Numbered from the stretch's first letter, positions 1 through 11,815 are shown. The stretch is 64,000 nucleotides of DNA from Mytilus californianus (GCF_021869535.1 NW_026262701.1:46875278-46939277), one strand, 5' to 3'. Numbers and translations are program-made. Notes: a model not told the origin generated them from the sequence alone.

Positions 1-630
1 AGTGCAATGGTATATCTCGCTTTACAACTATAATGCAATATTTCTATACCCTACAAGTTTTTGTCAGAACTGCACTGTTCTATCTCCACATTTCCATTGG
101 CTTATTCATCCAGTTAGTTTTATTTTTTATAGTGTTGTATCTCCACTATTTTTCGGGTATTTTTTGCTGTAAAATAATTGTTATCAAAATTGTCTTAGTA
201 GTACTATGCTTAAATTGTTTGCATGGTTAAAACTCAATCTATGAGTAATTCTTAGCAAATTCAGCAGTCCGGAATTAGGGATATTGCACAGATAAAAAAA
301 TCCATCGGCTATCTCTTATAGAAAAATAGGGATAAATTTCTAAAACAACATTGTTTGTAGTGAAATGTTCTATCTCCAGTAAATAGGATGCTTTATATAT
401 CTAAGTTGCTTGTCTATTTAAAAAAACAATCGTACAAAGAGTTACTCTTCATGTACGTAAACTCGATTCATATATAAATTTTTATGCCTCAGTCAAATAT
501 TTAAGATATTGCGCTTTTAAAGTTTAACTTAAATTTTTACCACTATTACCAAATGAAAATACTTCATTAGTGGATTCACACGACGAATTGTTTGTCAATC
601 CAATTTTGACAAATTACAATACAAAATCAA
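1..630. other. AT-rich stretch, nothing recognised
   Basis: No coding exon, repeat copy or RNA gene is recognisable here. The one short open frame (33-230) is low-complexity and rich in Phe, Leu, Ile and Val, as expected of AT-rich noncoding DNA. Confidence 0.5.
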
Positions 631-1480
631 ATGCCATCCACAGAGGATCTACTTCACCTCCCGAGAACTGTTCTCGTCAATAATATCTTTGAATTTAATG
701 GGCTTCTATATCAACAATGTCTTGGTGCTGCTATTGGGGCTTGCTGTTCCCCGGAATGTTATAATAATTTAATGTACAATATCATGAAAAAGTTCTTTTT
801 AAATTTCAAAAGAGAAATAAAATACTTTATTATGTCAGATACATGTACGATGGTTTTACAATTCACATGCAACAAGCAAGAGTTCGATGAATTTTTTTGA
901 GTTGGCTATTAGCCACCAAATATTTCTAAATGTAACATATGAAATTTCAAACGCTGAAACCACATTCTTAGATGTTCACTTATTTAAAACGAAGAGATTT
1001 CTCTATGAAATCATATTGGATTTAAAAACAAATACCAACTCATTGTGTATACCTTAATTAAAACAGTTGTCACATTAGACACGTGTCTTCTGGTTTTATC
1101 AAGGGTAGGGTAATACGATACATCAGAAACACAAATAATACAGATGAGTTACAACAAATTCTTTCACAGTACGAATTGAACTTGATCAGCATAGAGTATA
1201 AGGAGAGAGAGGTAAAATCTGTACAAATGTGGCCATTACGAGAGATAAAAAAATCTCTACTGAGACAAAATTCTGAAAGGCAAAGAAAAGAAATACTTTT
1301 CGTTTAGTCAACAAAATAAAATCCATGCATTCGAAACTGAGAAAATACATCATCAAACATTGGCATATATTACATAAAGATGTGATTTGCAATAAGATGT
1401 TCAAAGAGAAAACAACTATAGCATATATACATATAGCATATGACATTAATATAAACAGACAAGCATGTTCTATAGTGTAA
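631..1480 (+). pseudogene. Decayed PLE-like reverse transcriptase fragment (third lineage)
   Basis: Pieces of the C-terminal half of a reverse transcriptase are spread over several frames. The frame from 631 contains FEFNGLLYQQCLGAAIGACC, the equivalent of the Gln...Gly-(Ile/Ala)-(Pro/Ala)-Met-Gly palm motif with the Met-Gly altered. After the stop at about 898 another frame gives AETTFLDVHLFKTKRF, the motif after the catalytic Asp-Asp. Next come a CH...H-like stretch and, near 1355-1380, IIKHWHILHKD followed by MFKEKTTIAY, which is the usual end of this protein type. Stops and frameshifts abound and the Asp-Asp site is not visible, so it cannot be active. It is not close to the two other PLE-like families in the window (X and Y). 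Family membership is inferred from motif order, without a search. Confidence 0.7.
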
Positions 1481-1483
1481 AGC

Positions 1484-1925
1484 CGATTTTCTAGGTCTGT
1501 TCAATTTCATGTTATAGATTGAAAAAAAGTAGATCATCGTTTTATTTGTATGAGTATGATTTTTTAGTAGGACGAATCAGTCAACAAAATGGTTGTTCCT
1601 GTTGGTTTTTTGTTTCACTTTTCAATTTTGACACTCTTTTATTTTCAATAACTGAACATGGTTAGCACATGCACAACCCAGGGTCAAATTAAATGTTGCA
1701 TGAATACGGATTCAATGACTTGAATTTTGACTTTTAAGCCATCAATACATTTGCGATGTGTTTTAAGTCTTATTGGCAAAACTAAAGTAAACTGACAGCT
1801 ACTAGCAAAATATTATTTTTTTCAATATCCTGCTTTAATAAATGTTTGACACAAAGAATAAAATCATATCTCATTGTTTAGTCCTAATCGTGGCTTATGT
1901 CCCTTTAATTCATTTATGTAACAAT
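1484..1925 (+). repeat. Dispersed repeat R5, copy 1
   Basis: A stretch of about 440 bp resembles 23630-24050 in the same orientation. Shared landmarks in order are TCTAGGTCTGTT, TTTCATGTTATAG, the stretch around ATGAATACGGATTCAATGA, and the end (GTAGCTAATGCCCCTTTAAAT in copy 2, a similar but altered form here). No open frame is conserved. The copies differ by many substitutions and small indels, so it is an old noncoding repeat. Its class is unknown. Confidence 0.7.
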
Positions 1926-2399
1926 TATCACCTTTTATCAAGAAAACAAAACATGTGGAATTTATCAGCTGACAAAATCAACTTGGAGTGTCAGATTTTT
2001 TGGAAAATTCATTGTTTCTTTGTGGTGTGGATGATAAGCTCATGATATTTCTTGGGGATAAAAATATGCCTGTATTTTGCAAAATAGGAAACTTTCATAG
2101 CATTTGAAAATAATCTAAATCTGGCCTCACACCAAAATTTAATTCACCCAGTGGTAGAACTCACAAATTTATCTTTTTAAGGCTAGCTTGCAATTGGTCT
2201 TGAAATTAGCAGAAGCAAGGATTGTTTCTAATATGTCAAAACAACCCCATTATGATATCAATGTGATGTCAGGATATGTTAATACAGAACCTGTATAATG
2301 TATTTTTATGTTTGTTAATATATACAAAATAAATATAATTAAAATTTTATGTTCAGAACTTTTAGAAAATAAGGCTTAAATTCACACGTATCACAGTTC

Positions 2400-2835
2400 A
2401 CTATTGACATGCACAATCTCGTCCTTTTCTGAACCCTCGAGCTTCACCAAAGAAACATTTTATTATCTAAATCTACATCAGGTGCAGTGAAATTGGTATC
2501 GTTAATGTTATTACTGACACTGAGTCGATACCTCTGCTGGTGGACTGTTAGTCCTCAAGGTCATTTCCAGCCAAGTAGCTAGTATTTTGATACAGGCATG
2601 TAAATACAGATATTATGTTTTACAAATTTGCTGTTACAAAATTTTGAAAATTATTTTGAATTAAGGCATGCAAAGCTCTCATTCCTTGCCGGCTTTTGGC
2701 TATACATTTTATCCTCTTCAGTTTATAAGCTAATCATTTTTAAAGAGTTTTTGATATCAAATATTTTGGCCTCGTGCATCACTGAAGATATATATTGTCA
2801 AAATGCGCATCTGGTGCAGTGGCAATGATATCTAC
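2400..2835 (+). repeat. Dispersed repeat R7, large copy
   Basis: This contains ACTGAGTCGATACCTCTGCTGG and ends with a CATCACTGAAGAT...GCGCATCTGGTGCAG segment. Shorter related pieces occur at 35800-35915 (reverse strand) and 45890-45985 (forward). I recognise the type as a very common noncoding repeat of bivalve genomes. The class is not determined, and no frame is kept open. Confidence 0.6.
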
Positions 2836-2944
2836 TTATAAGTATACGGTTCTTTGTTGGAATGTAAGGATGCATCATTTCATCATCACCAGATTAAGCT
2901 CTTTTGGCCGTTTTTAAGAAAAAATTTCTTGTTGGTGAGTTATG

Positions 2945-3020
2945 TAAGACTTGTTGTCTGTTCAATGGTCGGGTTGTTGTCTCTTTGACACATTCCCCAT
3001 TTCCATTCTCAATTTTATTG
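2945..3020 (-). repeat. Terminal fragment of dispersed repeat R2
   Basis: Only one end of the R2 family is present (gtcgggttgttgtctctttgacacattcccc and on to the ...ttctcaattttat terminus). Fuller copies are at 16428, 49428, 50036 and 58045. Confidence 0.75.
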
Positions 3021-3289
3021 TAGGAGATTTGGGGTATATATAATGATTTTTCATGTGTTCGTTGTTTTAATCGCCAGTAATACTAATATCGGTACATAAA
3101 AAGCTTGATTGATTATTATTTTCGATAAAAGGAGATGTTGGGTGTTCGTCAGTAAAACCTAGATACAATCTTTAACAATAATGCACCCTTAATTAGAAAA
3201 GGAGTGAATAGATTAAAGAGAAAATATCAAAGAAATACTTTCCTGTTTTATCTTGATCGGGAACATACACACATTTTTTTGCACCTGTC

Positions 3290-3570
3290 CTAAGTCAGAA
3301 ATCTGATGTTCAATAGTTGTCGTTTGTTGGTGTGATTCATAAGTGTTTCTCGTTTCTCGTTTTTTATATAGATTAGACCGTTGGTTTTCCCGTTTGAATG
3401 GTTTTACACTAGTAATTTTTTGGGGCCCTTTATAGCTTACTGTTCGGTGTGAGCCAAGGCTCCGTGTTGAAGACCGTACTGTGACCTATAATTGTTTACT
3501 TTTATAAATTTTGACTTCGATTGAGAGTTGTCTCATTGGCACTCATACCACATCTTCTTATATCTATACC
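3290..3570 (+). repeat. Dispersed repeat R1 (PLE-tail type), diverged copy
   Basis: It runs from the CCTAAGTCAG... start through GACCGTTGG...CCCGTTTGAATGG and TTGAAGACCGTACTGTGACC to the end GTTGTCTCATTGGCACTCAT and the final CACATCTTCT. The same tail occurs in better shape at 11490, 45220, 51800 and, inverted, at 6925 and 55440. Confidence 0.75.
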
Positions 3571-3859
3571 CCAAAAAAATAGGATGCATAACTATCTGCA
3601 CATCTGAATAGCTTTGTGATCAAACGGATTAAAACGAATTACCAAATCCTTCTAGGGTCAACTTTGTCTGAGGAGTGGAAACCTCCCCATCCCCCCCTAA
3701 TTTCTCATTCTATGAATTTAATTTGAATTGCATGCTATAAATCTAGTCAGTAAAATATGTGCTCTTTTCAGTATTGGTAAGCAAATCTCAACAAAGTCAC
3801 CCATATCAATACATAGCAAGTGAACTTTTAGTAACTGGTTTCGTCTCAAAACTAATATC

Positions 3860-5350
3860 GTTTTTTTTTAAGAGAATACATACTGAGATAATTTGATGAA
3901 CTACTTATCTGTATCCAACATATCCAAACACAAATTATCCAGAATGTCATTTTCACTTTAAACTTAATTAAACATTGTCTTGCCTGTGATTGTAAAAAAA
4001 TTTGATGTTCCTGAATTTTTGCGACATCTATATCGAAAAAAGATATTGTACTACTACTTGATTCCATACACCTAATTAAGTGGCTGCTTAGATTTTGGTT
4101 TTATTTAATATATATTATGAAGTCATTCGGTAATAAATATGTATTTATCCATTTAAGGATTTCCGGCATTCTAATTTCAAGTATTATCTTAATATATTCC
4201 CATGATAATCACTTCCACACATTTGATTAGTTGTATACAGTTCGTTGTATGTTTTGTATAACCTATGTTAATTTGAACAATAACCAGTTTTTAATGTCAC
4301 AGTGTCTTTGATTCCTAGTACATCCGCCTTGAAAGAAGAACATATGTTCACAGCATAAACGGAAATTACTGAATTTACTATAATTGGAGAAATACAAGTA
4401 ATAAGATTTTTAATGGACAATTAAACAACGAAATGATATAAATTTAACAAAATATGATTTAAAGAAGTCATAAATCAATAAAATGTTAATTTGAGCTAAC
4501 TTTAAGGTTCATCATAACAAATAGACAAAAATGGCTGTAATTACACCTCAAAAACTACTCTGTGTACAGACTTACCTGTCCAGTTTGGAAAGTTTTAAGG
4601 CCTGGCATCCACTAGATATATAAAAGTTAAATGCATTTTTTGTTTCAGAAAGATGTAATCACTTTTGGATTTTGATGGGCATTTTTTTTCCTTTCTGCAG
4701 AAGGTGTAAAAATAAACAAACACCTGAATTGCTTTGATACTGTCCACTCAGTTAAACCCTTTAACTCTCCTATAATTGTGTATATACCTATTGTCTGTCT
4801 ATTGTCTGTGTCAATCAAGGACAATCAATACAATACTATACAGTTTTTACCTGAGAGGGAGCATCTCAAAGTTTTATCCCAACTTAGTTTATTTTTACAC
4901 CTTCTGCAGAAAGGAAAAAAAATGGCCATCAAAATCCAAAAAAGATTTTATCTTAAAAAAATTTCTGATACACAAAATGCATTTAACTTTTATATATCTA
5001 GTGGATGCCAGGCATTAAAACTTTTCCAACTGGACAGGTAAGTCTGTACTCAGAGTAGTTTTTGAGGTGGAAATACAGCCATTTTTGTCCATTTGTTATG
5101 ATGAACCTTAATACAAAACATTACTTTCAGTTCAATCAGCCTTAATTGGTTAGTTTTAAATGTCGTCTATATACTGACAATGGCCTAAAGATGAATACCA
5201 CAAACTTACATAATGAGATAATATAACATTTTATTATACGAACTTTACGAACAAAAGGAAAAGAGATGCCAACCAATCTTCTCAGTTTAAACATATTCCA
5301 TTTGCTAAATCTAGGCAAAATTGATAAGACACAAGTAAATCATACTTATG
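3860..5350 (+). repeat. Local segmental duplication, copy A (carries fold-back element)
   Basis: Outside the insertion at 4506-5107, this stretch is colinear with 8050-8940. Landmarks shared in order include a segment with ATATCCAAACA / ATATTCAAACA, TTAAGGATTTCC / TTAAAGGATTTCC, CCTATGTTAATTTGAA / CCTATGTCAATTTGAA and, after the insertion, ACAAAAGGAAAAGAG / ACAAAAGGATAAGGG. Divergence is high, by eye roughly one base in three. No coding sequence is visible in either copy. Confidence 0.6.
4506..5107. mobile_element. Fold-back (long-TIR) element flanked by TTAA
   Basis: Two inverted arms of about 215-225 bp (4506-4722 and 4884-5107) surround a ~160-bp spacer. The arms begin GGTTCATCATAACAAAT and end ATTTGTTATGATGAACC, with about 10-15 percent difference. 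TTAA stands immediately outside both ends (4502-4505 and 5108-5111), consistent with a TTAA target duplication as in piggyBac-like elements, although the ends do not start with the usual CCC. No transposase is encoded, so it is non-autonomous. The copy of the surrounding DNA at 8050-8940 lacks it. Confidence 0.8.
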
Positions 5351-5617
5351 AAGTCTTCTCCATTATACAATATGTATATATGTAAAATAATGTAATTATG
5401 AGCATGAATGTAAAACGAACAAATTGATTTGATATTATACAAACTATAAATAAAACGAAAAAAAGAAAAGGAAGAAGCAAAGGTTGAGTAGTCATATATT
5501 ATTCTGTGATGAAATACTTGGGTTTTGATTATGATGTCGACGATGATAATGTTCCGCTCTAGTACCAATAACACTTAATGAGGGTACAAGAAATATCTTT
5601 GGTCGCTTAATTATATC

Positions 5618-6097
5618 ATGAACATGTTAGAAAATGGGGAAATTTTGTTCATCGAAAGTGTTGAGTCTCCGCAAGTTAACAGTTTGGTATCTAAAACAAA
5701 GTTTTCGGAAAGCCAATTTAAATGGTTGAATAAAATGTCTCTACTTTTGTATTATGTGCAAACCAAGCTTCTTTGCGAAGAAACTGCATCAACGAATGAA
5801 GGAGATTATATTTTTAGGCCGTTGAATTTGAAAAAAAAAACCAAAAGTATTATAAATCTACCAAATAACTTCCTCCTGCTTTTCAAAAGACATCAGGGTT
5901 TTTTTTTTAGAAATCTGGTTTTCCCATTTAAAATTATGTATATGAAAACATCATTGAAAATAGGGTGTTTTGTTGTTTTACAAATTAAACTTTTTATTTC
6001 AGAATTGTACACATATTTTTACCTGTATATTTTACCTGCAAAATGTTATAATATATATCACAGTCAACTATCAAATTATGCGGATGATTTTACATGA
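5618..6097 (+). other. Unrecognised 159-codon open frame
   Basis: An ATG-to-TGA frame of 159 codons (NMLENGEILFIES... to ...SNYADDFT). I do not recognise it. The first half has ordinary protein-like composition; the second half is rich in Phe, Leu, Lys and Ile around poly-A and poly-T runs, as expected from AT-rich noncoding DNA. No splice signals or neighbours support it. It is probably a chance frame or a scrap of an old element. Confidence 0.2.
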
Positions 6098-6924
6098 AAT
6101 ATTGATCAAATTTACTAGAAATATTAACGAATATGATAGATGATAGACTAAATATACAGAAATGTGTATTATTTAGACGCAACTTCTTTAGAATTCAGCA
6201 AATATTTTTAAATGTATGTATCATTAAGACAAATATAAAAGGTGGATACAAAACACTTGTTAAATTGAAATAAAAGAATTGTCATTTAGAATTTAATTTT
6301 GATTTGAACTAAATAAATAACAAAAACATAATTCTAAAAGAAGACATGCATCAGTTCCCTCAGTTTTAGTTTGTAACCCGGATTTGTTTTTTTCTCAATC
6401 GATTTATGAATTTCGAACAGCGGTACACTACTGTTGCCTTTATGTATCACAGCTTTATAATTAAAATAAAGTGTACAGTCTTTTTTATCCAAGCTTGTTA
6501 TTTCATGTTTCAAGCATCAAATAAAAGCTGTGCTTAAGAAACAAATTTTGTTAGCCATGCCAAGCTCTTATTGATGTTGCATATTTGAACTCTTTTCACA
6601 AATTATTGTTTAATAAACGCCGATTATTATGGAAGACCGAGGGCCTTCATAACCCTCAACCAACTAGCAGGTGGCACAAAAAGATAACAGAAATAGGTTT
6701 GGAATGCTCAATTCAACATACACGAAATTTTCGAAACTACGCTCAAGAACACCAAGGCAATAAACGAAAATACAATCAGCCAGTACGCATCAAAACGAGC
6801 TCGTCGGTGACCGAATATCCTAATAAGTCCTTGTAAAGTGATCACTTGCCTGTCGACACTGACACTGTAAGTTCGAACGAACCCCACTCGTGCCTTAGAT
6901 CCAAATATTAGTTTACTATTTATT

Positions 6925-7205
6925 ATAAAAATAAGGAGATGTGGTATGATTGCCAATGAGACAACTATCCACCAAAGTTTAAATAAAGTGGGTGTAAGCA
7001 TTTATAGGCAACTCTCCATCAGAGACCAAATGACATAGACGTTAACAACTATAGATCACCGTACGGCCTTCAACTATGAGCAAAACCCATACCGCATAGT
7101 CAGGTATAAGAGGCCCCGTAATGACAAATATAAAACAATTCAAACTAGAAAACTAACGGCCTGATTTATGAACAAAATATTAACGAAAAACAAATATGAT
7201 ATACA
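6925..7205 (-). repeat. Dispersed repeat R1, reverse copy
   Basis: On the + strand it reads AGATGTGGTATGATTGCCAA..., CACCGTACGGCCTTCAAC..., AAAACTAACGGCCTGATTTA..., the reverse complement of the R1 copies at 11490 and 51800. It holds an extra ~50-bp piece (TTTAAATAAAGTGGGTGTAA...) not present in the 55440 copy. Confidence 0.85.
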
Positions 7206-8049
7206 GCTACAAACAAGTTTGTTTTTCTTGCGTCTGTGTTTAAACCAACAGTAATTATGACCCTCGGCTGGAAAACGCTTTTCTTGTTTGATTTTTATTG
7301 TGAATAAATGTAGATGATATGAAAGCGTCAATGAGACAGCAACCTAACAATAGAAAATAATAAACAAAAATAACAACTAGAAGTCATATTACAGTCTTTA
7401 TCAGTTGATAAGTGTCTACACATTATGACAGGCTCTTAATCACCTTATACTTTAGTCTAGAAAAGTTGTGATATATTTAAAAGACCACCAAAGATATATC
7501 TTCAACACCAAATAATTTATAGAAAAAGAATATAAACATCACTAAAAACAAACGCTGAATTGTGAGTTTGAATGTTTGACTTATAAAGTTTGAAGGGCAC
7601 ATAAATGATTTACTAAAACGTGTATTTCATTCTCCGTTTTCCCCCTCTTCTAGTCGATATATACCATTAGAAATATAACCTTGATTTTCGGTGAAAACCG
7701 TATGACGATCTCTAACATAGTTTTTACTGGAACCTGTGTTGTTGTATTGCTTCTCTATTTGCATGGGCTTTACATTTTTGTACCAAAGTGAAAATTGACA
7801 AATGTGTTATTTTTTGTATTGGTTAGCATAAGATAATACTCCAAAATGCATTTCCATTCTCAATTTTATTGAAAACATGTGGTGTAGATTCAGACGGGGT
7901 GAACCCGGTGCCCCGCCCTCCTGGAATAGTTAAATTAAGGAAAAAATACAGCCAATTTTGTGTCAAAATAAGGTCCTCTAATTTCCTAATTTTCAGAAGT
8001 GCCAACTCCCCCTGACATCAAATCCTGGATCTGAGTCTGGAAAATATCC
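7206..8049. other. Noncoding stretch, nothing firm
   Basis: It contains scraps resembling repeat ends: ATTTCCATTCTCAATTTTATTG at about 7850 matches the R2 terminus, and a C-rich stretch near 7895-8030 ends ATCAAATCCTGGATCTG. No gene is seen. Confidence 0.4.
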
Positions 8050-8940
8050 ATGATGAGATCTCCTTATTTGTATAAAAAATGTTTTTCTAATTTAGGAATC
8101 GCTTATCTCTACTCAATATATTCAAACAAAACATTATTATGGATATCATTTTCAACTTGAAATGAATATAGAGTGCACAGTAAAATATCTTGCCTCTGAA
8201 TTTACAACCTAGGTACATTTGTACCTGCTTTGAAAAAAATCTATTGTTCCACTATATTGATTTCATATACATTTTACTATACCTCGGTTATCTTTAATAG
8301 TATACCCTGAATTTATTCAATAACAACAATGCAAACATCTGTTAAAGGATTTCCTGCCTTCTGTTTTAAGTAAATATGTCTCCTTACCAATCAGAATCAT
8401 ATCTACACTTTTTATAATATAAGATTTTAAGTTTGAAATATCCTATGTCAATTTGAAAAAAAAATGTTATTTAAAATCCCTACAGTCTTTTGATCTTAAA
8501 GCTAAATATTGGTCATTTCTTTACATAAAAGGATCAATGCTTGAACTGAAACTATATGAATTGAATATAACATGAACAATATTAGTAATTTGATAGCAAG
8601 CTTAAGAGGACAATGCAACAACCAAATAATTCAAGAGCATGCGTTAAACAAATACAGATAGATAGATCAGTAAAAGTATTTATTTTGGCGAACTCAAACA
8701 CAGTCGATACCTTTTATCCAATAGTTTAATTAGCTTTACTGATTAGTGTCATCTCCGTATAATATTTAAACAATCACCTTATGATGAACGCACCATTATT
8801 GAATACTATCACATTCATTTGTACGACCTTTCAAACAAAAGGATAAGGGAGGCTCACCAAGTTTCTTTACAAACAAACTTAAACTCAGTAAAGATCCGCC
8901 TAAATTCCATTTAACTGATAAATGCAACAACACTCACCGT
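8050..8940 (+). repeat. Local segmental duplication, copy B (empty site for the fold-back)
   Basis: This is colinear with 3860-5350 minus the 602-bp fold-back. The region equivalent to the insertion point is about 8680-8760. No open reading frame is shared. See copy A for the landmarks. Confidence 0.6.
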
Positions 8941-9035
8941 TAATAAAGAATTCTTTAAATACACTTCCGAAATTTATTCAGAGTAATTTACTTCAAATTA
9001 ATCAAATATAAACAGCAATAACCTCCTTTCCTATA

Positions 9036-9735
9036 TTGAATTATTTCAATTTGACACGGGAAACTCTAAACAAAAATTTACGTGACAAAAGGGACGATTT
9101 TTCGTTTCTATTGTTAATTTTCCTTTTTTGGACAAGTATATTCCTTTGGCTCCATCGTACGGGGTTTATATATCCCAACTCGTTCGCTATGCCCATGTCT
9201 GTAGTGACGTTTCGGATTTCAATGAACGAAATCAATGTGTAACTGGCAAATTGTTGGCTTTCGTTACCACAAGTCACTTCAATCCTTACTGAATTCATTC
9301 ATAAATTCCTCTTTTTTAAGTTTGGCTATTCCTGTATAAAACTGTACCTGTATAAAACTTATTACAAACGGGATAGTACATCCTAACATTTACGGTGATG
9401 TTGTTTATCGATCCTGTAAAATTAGATACGAACAGGGTAAACCTATCGATCCTTTGAATAAAGTTATTCTTAGAGGTTACCAAATACACGCTGTAGTTAG
9501 ATCTTTGAATTTGATTTTTTAACTGTGTAAATAATGATTTTGTTTTCTATAAATTAAAACCCAAATGAATTTTATTGATATACACATATGAACATTCACG
9601 GTCCTTCATCCTGTCGATAACTTTAATTTGGCATTGAGCAATGTCATCTTTTTAGTCTGACTGTTTATGACGTCTTCACACTATATTCATTGGATACTGG
9701 ATGAGTGCTGATTGATATTTTAGTTATAGAATTAT
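9036..9735 (+). pseudogene. PLE-like family X relic, C-terminal end plus 3' tail
   Basis: The frame starting near 9036 contains KRDDFSF, the first residues of the module after the RT palm. Frameshifts then move the match: YGVYISQLVRYAHVCSD-like coding near 9150-9220, then GDVVYRSCKI-like and NKVILRGYQIHAVVRSLN-like pieces at 9390-9520. These match family X at 12799-14575 and 56164-57159. The downstream stretch to about 9735 resembles the 3' noncoding part of the 56-kb copy (ATTGAGCAATGTCATC, TTTATGACGTCTTCACAC). At least two frameshifts and the missing N-terminal three quarters make it dead. Confidence 0.75.
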
Positions 9736-9748
9736 GATTTTTTTTACT

Positions 9749-9904
9749 TAAGGAATGACCGTAATATTTTTTCTGTCTAGTATGTAGAAATAACATCAAA
9801 AATGTGGTGCACACTAAATAACCAGCGTAGCGGGTTATTTAAAGTGTGCACCACTTTTTTTAGGGTAATTTCAAATAGCCAGAAAAATATTACAGTCATT
9901 CCTT
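9749..9904. mobile_element. Small MITE with inverted arms meeting at GGTTATTT
   Basis: Left arm AAGGAATGACCGTAATATTT... to GTGGTGCACACTAAATAACC; right arm GGTTATTTAAAGTGTGCACC... to AAATATTACAGTCATTCCTT. The arms are nearly complementary over about 70 bp and are separated only by AGCGTAGC. There is no coding capacity. Confidence 0.8.
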
Positions 9905-10145
9905 ATAATTCAATTCTAAATTCTATTTTTAAGGAGTAAATCATGAAAAAAACGTTGATGACGTCACGGTCACATGACAAATTTATGTCTATGAGCTGAT
10001 AGACAAAAAACTTTCAGCCAATCAGAAGACGTGTTACATCCAAAATTAAATTATTAGTTGTTATTTGACTTTGATCCAGCTTTCAGTAACTAAGTAAGAA
10101 GAGGGTTGGGCGCACCCAAACATGTTTACCCGGCCAATCATGCTG

Positions 10146-10230
10146 TCCGACATGTTCGAAAGGTTTCCTGTTTCTTTAACATTAAAAAAAATAAAATAAA
10201 AATATGGGAAACCTTTCAAACTTATCGGAC
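10146..10230. repeat. Imperfect hairpin
   Basis: GTCCGACATGTTCGAAAGGT... pairs with ...ACCTTTCAAACTTATCGGAC across an A-rich ~30-base loop, with about 22 of 25 pairs. It could be the core of a short MITE or a chance palindrome. Nothing else supports a function. Confidence 0.45.
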
Positions 10231-10979
10231 TTCGTGATTCATGCATACATTTGATGCATTTGGAATCAAGCACCTCCCTGCATTTGACGTCTTCTTCAGA
10301 CGACACAAATAATAGATTTTAAGAAACAAAATTAACTCCAGAATCGTCAATGTACGAAGAACATGAATAGTGAAAAATTGTATTGTGTCGGTCTTCAGTA
10401 CGGTTTACTATGTCTAATTGTCGCTACTGTGTATTCTTAATGTACTTACTGTTTACGCCACATGGGACTCATGCCTAGCTTAGTGTTTCTGTGCATGTTT
10501 TTGTACATGTATCGCTTATATAATCTGAGTAATCTCAAACATCATATCAGTGCACAAATTTCAAAATTGAATGTATATTTTTTTTCTACAATGCAAACAG
10601 TTCCTTACGTGTTGTAATGAAGTAAGTATAAATTTGAATTAATTGATTTAGAAGCCTATAGCATATATGTTTTTTCATTTGTCTTTTCAGAGTTTGACTT
10701 ATTGACTTACTAGATTTATGGTGCATGTCATTACCACCCATAGCATGCAAAGTGTAACAGTTTATAAGTAGTTTACAGAATAACATCTCATATATTATAT
10801 ATATGCTTTTGATACGCGCGGTGTCTTACTGTAAAATGATGCAAATTAAATGATTTTATCTTTAAAAAAAAACAAACTTTATTGAGCAGAGAATTTGAAA
10901 TGTTACATCCTTTAAAGCTTTTTTTATAATAAGTTCTGATACATAATTTACACTTTAAAAAATACCTTCAGCATTTATG

Positions 10980-11450
10980 AATTTGTCAATAAAACAATGA
11001 AGCCAACGTAACGTAACTATTTACCGGATTTGTAATAACATAAGCAACACGACGGGTGCCACATGTGGACCAGGATCTGCTTACCCTTCCGGAGCACCTG
11101 AGATCACCCCCAGTTTTTGGTGGGGTTCGTGTTGCTTAGTCTTTGGTTTTCTATGTTGTGTCATCTGTACTATTATTTGTTTGTTTGTCTTTTTATTTTT
11201 GGCCATGGCGTTGTCAGTTTGTTTTCGATCTATGAGTTTGACTGTCCCTCTGGTATCTTTCGTCCCTCTGTTATAATCTCTTTTCCGTTTGAACAGCTTC
11301 ATAATTTGTAATGTCGGGGCTTTTTATAGCTGACTATGTGGTAGTTGAAAGCCTTTTAATGATGTATATAATTGCTTTATCCAATTGATTTGGAATCTGA
11401 TGGATAGTTGTCCCAATGGCAAACAAACCACAACTCCATATTTCTATATT
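10980..11450 (+). repeat. PLE-like family Y 3' tail, solo copy
   Basis: From about 11044 it matches the reverse complement of 45985-46260, the tail that follows the family Y coding relic: ACGGGTGCCACATGTGGA, GGAGCACCTGAGATCACCC, GGCCATGGCGTTGTCAGTTT, CTGTCCCTCTGGTATCTTTC. It continues into a decayed R1-like end (TTTTATAGCTGACTATG ... ATAGTTGTCCCAATGGCAAA) finishing near 11450. No RT coding precedes it, so the copy is strongly 5'-truncated. Confidence 0.8.
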
Positions 11451-11489
11451 AATACCTTCTTCAAATACTTCGAACCAACCATTAAACAT

Positions 11490-11815
11490 CATGCAATGAA
11501 ATCGAGGGAACTATCTGAAAAAAGTCAGCCTAGCCCAAGTCAGGAGCCTGTTATTCAGTGGTTGTCATTTGTTGCTGTGTTACATAAAATTATTTGTTTT
11601 TCGTTCATTATTTTGTACACAAATTAGGCCGTTAGTTTTCTCGTTTGAATTGTTTTATATTTGTCATTCCTGGGCCTTTTATAGCTGATTATGCGGTATT
11701 GGTTTTGCTCATTGTTGAAGGTCGTACGGTGACCTATAGTTTTTATTTTCTGTGTCTTTTGGTCTCTTGTAGAGAATTGTCTTATTGGCAATCATACCAC
11801 ATCTTATTTTTATAT
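11490..11815 (+). repeat. Dispersed repeat R1, forward copy
   Basis: CAGGAGCCTGTTATTCAGTGG, AGGCCGTTAGTTTTCTCGTT, GAAGGTCGTACGGTGACCTA and the end GAATTGTCTTATTGGCAATC follow in the family order. It is one of the better preserved copies. Short open frames through it are chance. Confidence 0.85.

Noticed and set aside
4776-5041. Two overlapping open frames of 80-87 codons
   Set aside because: They lie across the spacer and right arm of the fold-back element and have no independent support.
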